Source: Pseudomonadota bacterium (lineage in GTDB: Bacteria > Pseudomonadota > Alphaproteobacteria > Rhizobiales > Beijerinckiaceae). Taken from it: DNA of 6,267 nt. A program made the position numbers and the translations under genes. The notes under the pieces are model-generated. The model was not told the DNA's origin and made no database searches. It was given only the letters and a program-made list of their open reading frames with translations. Of this stretch, positions 1 to 4,298 are shown in pieces. Every line of letters begins with the position of its first letter. The stretch's first letter is position 1. The stretch covers positions 1 through 6,267 of the forward strand of contig JAFAEL010000027.1 in the NCBI GenBank assembly GCA_023423995.1, in the 5' to 3' direction.

Positions 1-5
1 CGCTC

Positions 6-25
6 ATCCCGGCGAAAGCCGGGAT
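6..25. repeat. REP-like palindromic hairpin
   Basis: An 8-bp perfect inverted repeat (ATCCCGGC at 6-13, GCCGGGAT at 18-25) closes a four-base GAAA loop, which is a GNRA-type tetraloop if transcribed. Sequences of the form CCCGGCGAAAGCCGGG are, from general knowledge, frequent dispersed intergenic repeats in alphaproteobacteria. Only one copy is visible here and the window starts 5 bases before it, so its relation to the gene on the left is unknown. No T-tract follows, so a classic intrinsic terminator is unlikely. Confidence 0.6.
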
Positions 26-90
26 CCATCCCTCGCCTGGACACCGGCTTGCGCAGGTGTGAGCGGAGGGGAGCGAAGCGCCCGCCCCCG

Positions 91-107
91 GAAGGCCGCA
101 GGCCTTC
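91..107. other. Short hairpin upstream of yggS
   Basis: GAAGGCC (91-97) and GGCCTTC (101-107) form a perfect 7-bp stem with a three-base GCA loop, 32 bases before the yggS start codon. No T-run follows. It could be part of the yggS leader or the end of an upstream transcript; the sequence does not decide between these. Confidence 0.35.
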
Positions 108-139
108 GCCGCCGGGCTGCAAGTCGCTACATAGAGGCC

Positions 140-817
140 ATGTCCGACACCGCCCACAACCTCGCCGAAGTCCAGGCCGCCATCCGCCGTGCCGAAGCGG
201 ATTACGGCCGCGAGCCGGGCTCGGTCCGTCTCGTGGCGGTCTCCAAGACGATCCCGGCCGAGGGCATCGTGCCGGCGCTCGAGGCCGGCCAGCGGCTCTT
301 CGGCGAGAACTACGTGCAGGAGAGCGCCGGCAAGTGGCCTGCTCTCCGCGAGCGTTTTCCGGATGTCGAGCTGCACCTGATCGGGCCGCTGCAATCGAAC
401 AAGGCGCGGGAGGCCGTCGCCCTCTTCGACGTCATCCACTCGCTCGACCGCCCGTCCCTTGCGGCCGCCCTCGCCAAGGAGATCGGGCGGGCCGGGAAGT
501 CGCCGCGCCTGCTCGTCCAGGTGAATACCGGCGAGGAGCCGCAGAAGGGCGGCGTTCTTCCGGGGGAGGCGGATGCCTTCATCAAGGCCTGCCGCGAGAC
601 CTATGGGCTGCCGGTCGAGGGCCTGATGTGCATCCCGCCCGCCGAGGACCTGCCCTCGCCCCATTTCGCGTTCCTGGCGAAGATGGCCGCCCGCAATGGT
701 CTGAAGACGCTCTCCATGGGCATGAGCGCGGATTTCGACCCCGCCATCCAGCTCGGCGCGACCCATGTCCGCGTCGGCACCGCGATCTTCGGCGCCCGCA
801 CCCGCAAGGAGGGGTAG
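140..817 (+). CDS. yggS: YggS/PLPBP family PLP homeostasis protein
   Basis: A 225-residue cytoplasmic protein of the YggS/PROSC (PLPBP) family, single-domain PLP-binding proteins with the alanine-racemase N-terminal barrel fold. They help control free pyridoxal phosphate and amino-acid balance and have no firmly assigned reaction. Visible family motifs are LVAVSKT with the PLP Schiff-base lysine at Lys36, FGENYVQE (54-61), HLIGPLQSNKAR (79-90), VQVNTGEEPQKGG (126-138), GLMCIPP (161-167), LSMGMSADF (191-199) and the phosphate-binding end VRVGTAIFGAR (210-220). Length matches the family (about 230). ATG 140 is chosen because the family's N-terminal helix begins just after it; the 27 codons upstream in the same frame are Arg/Ala-rich and unlike the family. 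The only SD-like bases (GAGG, 134-137) lie 2 nt from the ATG, so initiation may be weak or partly SD-independent. The next gene starts 139 bp downstream, so an operon is not evident. Confidence 0.95.
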   Translation: MSDTAHNLAEVQAAIRRAEADYGREPGSVRLVAVSKTIPAEGIVPALEAGQRLFGENYVQESAGKWPALRERFPDVELHLIGPLQSNKAREAVALFDVIHSLDRPSLAAALAKEIGRAGKSPRLLVQVNTGEEPQKGGVLPGEADAFIKACRETYGLPVEGLMCIPPAEDLPSPHFAFLAKMAARNGLKTLSMGMSADFDPAIQLGATHVRVGTAIFGARTRKEG

Positions 818-843
818 ACGAAAGCGCTCGTCCTTTCGGCGGA

Positions 844-899
844 GGTGGGAAGGCAACACGGAACCTTTTTCCCGGAATGGTGGTTGCCTCCATCCCGCC
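844..899. other. Bulged 14-bp stem-loop after yggS
   Basis: GGTGGGA (844-850) pairs with TCCCGCC (893-899), including one G-T, and AGGCAAC (851-857) pairs with GTTGCCT (883-889). A three-base bulge (890-892) separates the two 7-bp stems, and the apical loop is 25 nt and contains five Ts. It lies in the 139-bp gap (818-956) between yggS and the next small gene. There is no T-tract after the stem, so an intrinsic terminator is not strongly supported. Nearer the yggS stop, CGAAAG (819-824)/CTTTCG (833-838) could form a weaker competing hairpin. Confidence 0.4.
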
Positions 900-956
900 C
901 TGGCATGTCGAATGCTCCCGTCAAGCGCACGAAGACGCTGACGAGGGGCAGGGCAA

Positions 957-1202
957 ATGTTCGAGATGCTGGTCGGAGGCTTCCTCCTCACCGGGTCGGT
1001 CTGCGCGATGGATGGCAGCGCCTACCGCGATTGCCGCGAGATTCCCGTCGCGCAGTTCGGCAACAAATATGTCTGCGACAAGCGGGCCGAGACGATCCGG
1101 GAGAGCTTCCCGGCCCTCGATCCCGAGCGGCTCGGCTTCGACAAGGGCGAGCTCCTCAAGATCCAGGTGACCTGCACGGCCGCCCATATGGCGCGGATCT
1201 GA
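957..1202 (+). CDS. Small cysteine-containing protein, unknown function
   Basis: I do not recognise this 81-residue protein. The start is supported by GAGGGG at 943-948, 8 nt before the ATG, and codon use matches the high third-position GC of the neighbours. Residues 4-18 are hydrophobic with Gly/Ser near the end, resembling a short signal or anchor segment. However, there is no Lys or Arg before it and residue 3 is Glu, so export is uncertain. Cysteines sit at 16, 26, 40 and 73. Cys16 follows Gly-Ser-Val, which is a poor lipobox. The remainder is polar and mixed-charge. The TTGCCT/TCGAAT pair at 884-889 and 907-912 (17-nt spacing) could be a weak promoter. The gene is convergent with the MarR gene, with 6 bp between the stops. 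A real gene is likely, a function cannot be given. Confidence 0.6.
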   Translation: MFEMLVGGFLLTGSVCAMDGSAYRDCREIPVAQFGNKYVCDKRAETIRESFPALDPERLGFDKGELLKIQVTCTAAHMARI

Positions 1203-1208
1203 CGAGGG

Positions 1209-1652
1209 TCAGGACAGCGCGCGCAGCTCGCCTCTGAGGCGCTCCGGCTCGCCGCCGCCCAGCAGGCCCTCGATCTCGGCCTGCGTCGCCTCCCAGACCG
1301 GAAGGGCGCGCGCCAGCAGCGAGCGCCCGTCCTCCGTGAGCAGGAGGCGCCGGCTGCGGCGGTCCTTCGGGTCGGGCGCGATTTCGACCAGGCCCCGCCG
1401 CTCGAGCGGCTTCAGGGCGGCCGTCAGCGTCGTGCGGTCCATGGCGAGCAGGTTCGCGACCGGTCCCATCGTGGCCGGCTCCGGCCGGTTCAGCGACATC
1501 AGCAGCGAGAACTGGCCGTTGGTGAGCCCGAAGGGCCGAAGTGCCTCGTCATAGCGCCGCCCGACCGCGCGGGCCGCCCGCTGGACATGCAGGCAGAAGC
1601 ATTGGTCCCGAACCCGCAGCGTGGTGTCGAAGGGCAGCTCCGGCTTTGACAT
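1209..1652 (-). CDS. MarR family transcriptional regulator
   Basis: A 147-residue winged-helix regulator of the MarR family, which normally act as dimers and as ligand- or redox-responsive repressors of a neighbouring gene. The core helices run through LHVQRAARAVGRRYDEAL and GLTNGQFSLLMSLNRP (about 21-57). The recognition helix lies around MDRTTLTAALKPLERRGLVE (71-90). The wing carries the MarR signature DxRxxR (Asp97, Arg99, Arg102) followed by LLLTEDG. Cys18 in QCFCLHV sits where OhrR proteins have their peroxide-reactive cysteine (there LCFALY), and Cys20 is nearby. ATG 1652 is preferred over an in-frame TTG at 1688, because the longer form would run through the operator palindrome and first repeat unit. 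No Shine-Dalgarno precedes ATG 1652, so the mRNA may be leaderless. Divergent from the DUF899 gene with 87 bp between starts, which makes that gene and itself the likely targets. Confidence 0.92.
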   Translation of the reverse strand: MSKPELPFDTTLRVRDQCFCLHVQRAARAVGRRYDEALRPFGLTNGQFSLLMSLNRPEPATMGPVANLLAMDRTTLTAALKPLERRGLVEIAPDPKDRRSRRLLLTEDGRSLLARALPVWEATQAEIEGLLGGGEPERLRGELRALS

Positions 1653-1675
1653 GAACGATGATGTGTTGATATCAA
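1646..1675 (+). promoter_or_regulatory. Candidate promoter for the DUF899 gene
   Basis: TTGACA (1646-1651) is a perfect sigma-70-type -35 and is followed after 18 nt by TATCAA (1670-1675), which matches TATAAT at four of six positions. Transcription would start near 1682, giving a leader of roughly 58 nt that contains all three 16-bp repeats and the RBS. The -35 overlaps the MarR start codon and the -10 lies inside the palindrome, so a bound repressor would block it. This is inference from hexamers only. Confidence 0.42.
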
Positions 1676-1688
1676 CATGCCAAGTCAA
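1658..1688 (-). promoter_or_regulatory. Candidate promoter for the marR-type gene
   Basis: On the minus strand TTGACT (1688 to 1683, inside the first tandem repeat unit) is followed after 19 nt by CATCAT (1663 to 1658), which matches TATAAT at four of six. Initiation would be near 1652, that is at the ATG itself, consistent with the missing Shine-Dalgarno. The 14-bp palindrome fills most of the spacer, a layout expected for autorepression. The long spacer makes this tentative. Confidence 0.3.
1664..1677. promoter_or_regulatory. Palindromic operator, probable MarR site
   Basis: TGTTGATATCAACA is a perfect 14-bp palindrome centred between 1670 and 1671. Its TTGATATCAA core is the kind of AT-rich dyad bound by MarR-family dimers. 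It stands out in very GC-rich surroundings and lies in the intergenic region between the MarR gene and its divergent neighbour, overlapping the proposed promoter elements in both directions. Symmetry and position are seen; binding is inferred. Confidence 0.7.
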
Positions 1689-1728
1689 GCGTCAGGCAAG
1701 TCAAGCGTCAGGCAAGTCAGGCGTCAGG
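1681..1728. repeat. Three tandem copies of a 16-bp unit
   Basis: The unit CAAGTCAAGCGTCAGG occurs at 1681-1696 and 1697-1712 identically, and at 1713-1728 with one change (A to G at unit position 8). The array starts 3 bp after the palindrome and ends within the DUF899 RBS. Read on the minus strand, units 1 and 2 each contain CTTGAC, a -35-like hexamer. Since 16 is not a multiple of three, copy-number change would shift any reading frame through it, which argues the array is non-coding. Confidence 0.9.
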
Positions 1729-1733
1729 GAGGA
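1726..1733 (+). promoter_or_regulatory. RBS fixing the DUF899 start
   Basis: AGGGAGGA lies 6 nt before ATG 1740. It is the strongest Shine-Dalgarno of the plus strand here and decides against the in-frame ATG at 1677, which falls at the edge of the palindrome and would translate the repeat array. Its first three bases are also the end of the third repeat unit. Confidence 0.75.
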
Positions 1734-1739
1734 AGCCGG

Positions 1740-2471
1740 ATGGATGGGCATGCCGTCGTGTCGCGCGAGGAATGGCTCGAGGCCCGGAGCGCGCTCCTGG
1801 CGCTCGAGAAGGAGGAGACCCGCCTCCGTGACCGCGTGCGGGCGGAGCGGGCCGCCCTGCCCTGGGTGCGCGTCGAGAAGGATTACCGCTTCGACACGCC
1901 GACGGGGCCGAAGAGCCTCGCGGACCTCTTCGAAGGCCGCAGCCAGCTCATCGTCGACCATTTCATGCTGGGACCCGGCTGGGGCGAGGGCTGCACGGGC
2001 TGCTCCTTCCTGGCGGATCATCTCGACGGCGCCCTGCCCCACCTCAACCATCACGACGTGACCCTCGTCGCGGTCTCGCGGGCGCCCCTGCCGGAAATCG
2101 AAGCCTACAGGCGCCGGATGGGCTGGCGATTCCCCTGGGTGTCGTCCTTCGGCAGCGACTTCAATTTCGACTTCCACGTCTCCTTCACGAAGGAGGACCT
2201 GGCCAAGGGGAGCGTCTTCTACAATTACCGCCAGACGCCCGCCGAGCACGCCCATGACGAGCTGCCTGGGCTGAGCGCCTTCTACCGCAACGAGGCCGGC
2301 GAGGTGTTTCACACCTATTCGAGCTATGCCCGCGGCGGGGAGGAAATGGTCGGCACCATGATGATCCTCGACCGGGCCCCGAAGGGCCGGAACGAGGGCA
2401 CGATCATGGATTTCGTCCGCCGGCACGACGAGTACGAGGGAGCCGCGAAGGGCGCCTGCTGCGCCGCCTGA
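1740..2471 (+). CDS. DUF899 family thioredoxin-like protein
   Basis: A 243-residue, probably cytoplasmic protein of the DUF899 family, a thioredoxin-fold group without an established reaction. Family landmarks in order are SREEWLEARSALLALEKEE (8-26, a charged helix that may coil), PWVRVEKDYRFDTPTGPKSL (41-60), DLFEGRSQLIVDHFM (62-76), a CxxC pair Cys85-Thr-Gly-Cys88 followed by SFLADHLDGALPHLN, then DVTLVAVSRAP (106-116) and RRMGWRFPWVSSFGSDFNFDF (125-145). The CxxC lies after the first core strand, where thioredoxins place their active site, so redox or peroxidase-like chemistry is plausible but unproven. The C-terminus ends in Cys240-Cys241-Ala-Ala. Length is normal for the family. The divergent MarR gene and shared palindrome suggest MarR control. 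The short-chain dehydrogenase follows in the same direction after 93 bp. Confidence 0.9.
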   Translation: MDGHAVVSREEWLEARSALLALEKEETRLRDRVRAERAALPWVRVEKDYRFDTPTGPKSLADLFEGRSQLIVDHFMLGPGWGEGCTGCSFLADHLDGALPHLNHHDVTLVAVSRAPLPEIEAYRRRMGWRFPWVSSFGSDFNFDFHVSFTKEDLAKGSVFYNYRQTPAEHAHDELPGLSAFYRNEAGEVFHTYSSYARGGEEMVGTMMILDRAPKGRNEGTIMDFVRRHDEYEGAAKGACCAA

Positions 2472-2510
2472 CGCACGGTCGTCCGCCACGGCACCGGCTC
2501 CCGCCGTGCG
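2472..2510. other. Alternative weak hairpins after DUF899 gene
   Basis: CGCACGG (2472-2478, starting just after the stop codon) can pair with CCGTGCG (2504-2510). Alternatively CACGGC (2487-2492) can pair with GCCGTG (2503-2508) around a 10-nt loop. The two folds exclude one another. No T-tract follows, so this is at best a weak or Rho-assisted terminator between the DUF899 and SDR genes. Confidence 0.25.
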
Positions 2511-2564
2511 GAACCGGGCCGGCGAGAACCTGTTGCTCAGCCATCCTCCTCGGAGCACTGGGCC

Positions 2565-3344
2565 ATGGCAAAACCCCTCGCAATCGTCACCGGCGCCTCG
2601 ACCGGCATCGGCTACCACCTGGCCGACATCGCGGCCCAAAACGGCTACGACCTCATCGTCTGCGCCGACGAGGCCCAGATCGGCGAGGCCGCGGCGGAGT
2701 TCCGGAAACACGGGGTCGAGGTCGAGGCCGTCCAGGCGGATCTCGCGACCCTCGCCGGCGTGGACAAGCTCTACGCGGCGATCCGCGGCCGGCCCGTGGA
2801 GGTCCTCATGGCCAATGCCGGGCGCGGGCTCGGGCGCGCCTTCCTGGACCAGGATTTCGGCGAGGTCCGCCGCGTGGTCGACACCAACATCACGGGCACG
2901 ATCTACCTGATCCAGAAGGTCGGCCGCGACATGCGGGCCCGCGATGCGGGCAAGATCCTGATCACGGGCTCTATCGCGGGCTTCATGCCGGGGAGCTTCC
3001 AGGCCGTCTACAACGGCACGAAGGCCTTCATCGATTCGTTCTCCTTCGCGCTCCGCAACGAGCTGAAGGAGACGAAGATCACCGTCACCTGCCTCATGCC
3101 GGGCCCGACCGAGACCGCGTTCTTCGAGCGGGCCGACCTGATGGATACCAAGGTCGGCACGCAGAAGAAGGACGATGCGCGCGCGGTGGCGCAGACCGGC
3201 TTCGACGCCATGCTGAGCGGCGAGGCGGATGTGGTCTACGGCCTCAAGAACAAGCTGCAGACCACCATGGCGACCGTCACGCCGAACACCCTGCTGGCCG
3301 AGATGCACCGCTCGATGGCGGAGCCGGGCACGGCCAAGCAGTAG
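2565..3344 (+). CDS. Classical SDR family NAD(P)-dependent oxidoreductase
   Basis: A 259-residue cytoplasmic short-chain dehydrogenase/reductase with a single Rossmann domain. The dinucleotide-binding glycine motif TGASTGIG is at 9-16, the adenine-contacting Asp at 59 (QADL), and NAG at 84-86. The catalytic tetrad is complete: Asn108, Ser136 (in ITGSIAGF), Tyr149 and Lys153 (YNGTK). The MPGPTET stretch (178-184) after the active site is typical. The end of strand 2 (IVCADEAQIG) has an acidic residue (Asp35) and lacks the usual basic ones, which hints at NAD(H) rather than NADP(H). The start has GGAG at 2552-2555, 9 nt upstream. The substrate cannot be deduced; members of this class reduce diverse carbonyls. 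It may be read from the DUF899 promoter, since no strong terminator or promoter is seen between them. It converges with the hydroxyacid dehydrogenase gene, 9 bp between stops. Confidence 0.93.
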   Translation: MAKPLAIVTGASTGIGYHLADIAAQNGYDLIVCADEAQIGEAAAEFRKHGVEVEAVQADLATLAGVDKLYAAIRGRPVEVLMANAGRGLGRAFLDQDFGEVRRVVDTNITGTIYLIQKVGRDMRARDAGKILITGSIAGFMPGSFQAVYNGTKAFIDSFSFALRNELKETKITVTCLMPGPTETAFFERADLMDTKVGTQKKDDARAVAQTGFDAMLSGEADVVYGLKNKLQTTMATVTPNTLLAEMHRSMAEPGTAKQ

Positions 3345-3353
3345 GACCTGCGC

Positions 3354-4298
3354 CTAGTAGCCGACCACCGGGTCGACGATGTTGCGCCAGGGCTCGCCGG
3401 CCTCGTGCCGGCGGATCTGGGCGGCCACGGAGGCGGCGATCGCGTCCGGGTCGCTCGCGGCCGCATTGTGCGGCGTGATCGTCACGCCCGGATGCGTCCA
3501 GAGCGGCGAGGAGGCGGGCAGGGGCTCCGTCGCGAAGACGTCCAGCGTCGCGGCCTTCAGGCTGCCGTCGTCGAGGCAGGCGATGATGTCCTCCTCGACC
3601 TGCAGCCCGCCGCGCCCGGCATTGATGATGGCCGGCCCGCCGAGGCGGCCGTCGCGGGCGAGCCGCGCGAACAGCCTCCGGTTCAGGATCCCGCGGGTCG
3701 CGGGCGTCAGGGGCAGGAGGCAGACCAGGATGTCCGTCCGTCCCAGGAAGGCGTCGAGCTCCCCCTCCCCCGCATAGGTTCGGATCCCCTCGATCGCCTT
3801 CGGCGAACGGCTCCAGCCGGCGACGTCGAAGCCCATCACCTTGAGCTTCCGGACGGCGTCGCCCCCGAGGATCCCGAGGCCCAGCATCCCGACCCGGAGG
3901 TCGCGCGCCGCCGGCTGGTCGCGCTCGTCGTACCAGCGGCTCTCGCGCTGCTGGGCGTCGTATTGCTTCTGCCGCCGCAGGTGGATGAGGCAGTGCATGA
4001 CGATGTATTCGCTCATGCGCTCCGTCAGGTTCTGGTCGACGACCCGGACGATCGGGACGGACGGCAGCTCCGGGTCGCCGATCAGGTGGTCGACGCCGGC
4101 CCCCAGCGACAGGATCGCCCGGAGGTTGGGCAGGGAGGCGAGGCTGCGCGGCGTGTGCTTCCAGGAGGCGACGTAGCGGATCTCCGCCGGGTCGAAATCC
4201 TCGCCCGCCGCCACGATGCGCTTCTCCGGCAGGAACCGGCGGAAGCGGTCCATCCAGGGGGAAACGTCCCAGCCATTGAGGGCGACGAGGAGGGTCAT
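3354..4298 (-). CDS. ghrA: GhrA-like 2-hydroxyacid dehydrogenase (glyoxylate/hydroxypyruvate reductase)
   Basis: A 314-residue cytoplasmic D-isomer-specific 2-hydroxyacid dehydrogenase, closest in pattern to E. coli GhrA (about 312 residues), which reduces glyoxylate and hydroxypyruvate with NADPH. The cofactor motif GLGILG is at 140-145. After it GWSRSPK (161-167) resembles GhrA's CWSRTRK, where the Arg favours NADPH. The catalytic triad is present as Arg229 (NAGRGG), Glu258 (FATEPLP) and His277 (TPHNAA). LGAGVDHL (65-72) is the usual substrate-loop region, and WRNIVDPVVGY closes the protein. The ATG overlaps the deoA stop by 4 bases (ATGA at 4298-4295) and has no clear RBS of its own, pointing to translational coupling. 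The same frame stays open far upstream through deoA only because of high GC; homology begins at this ATG. The substrate assignment is inferred; a related oxo-acid is possible. Confidence 0.9.
   Translation of the reverse strand: MTLLVALNGWDVSPWMDRFRRFLPEKRIVAAGEDFDPAEIRYVASWKHTPRSLASLPNLRAILSLGAGVDHLIGDPELPSVPIVRVVDQNLTERMSEYIVMHCLIHLRRQKQYDAQQRESRWYDERDQPAARDLRVGMLGLGILGGDAVRKLKVMGFDVAGWSRSPKAIEGIRTYAGEGELDAFLGRTDILVCLLPLTPATRGILNRRLFARLARDGRLGGPAIINAGRGGLQVEEDIIACLDDGSLKAATLDVFATEPLPASSPLWTHPGVTITPHNAAASDPDAIAASVAAQIRRHEAGEPWRNIVDPVVGY

Noticed and set aside
105..133. A possible yggS promoter (TTCGCC, 17 nt, TACATA)
   Set aside because: The -35 match is poor and overlaps the hairpin at 91-107; evidence is too thin to list.
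1002..1007. Lipoprotein signal at Cys16 of the small protein
   Set aside because: The residue before the cysteine is Val and no basic residues precede the hydrophobic stretch, so the lipobox rules are not met.
49..1170. A 373-codon plus-strand open frame across yggS and the next gap
   Set aside because: It is Arg/Pro/Gly-rich with no family pattern, and it overlaps yggS in another frame.
1681..1728. The tandem repeats as a CRISPR array
   Set aside because: The 16-bp units abut with no spacers and no cas genes are present.
1677..1739. An N-terminal extension of the DUF899 protein from ATG 1677
   Set aside because: It would translate the tandem repeats, start in the palindrome, lack an RBS, and precede the family's N-terminus; ATG 1740 has a strong RBS.
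1701..3308. A 535-codon open frame antisense to the DUF899 and SDR genes
   Set aside because: It is a GC-driven shadow spanning two recognisable genes and the gap between them, with no recognisable domain.
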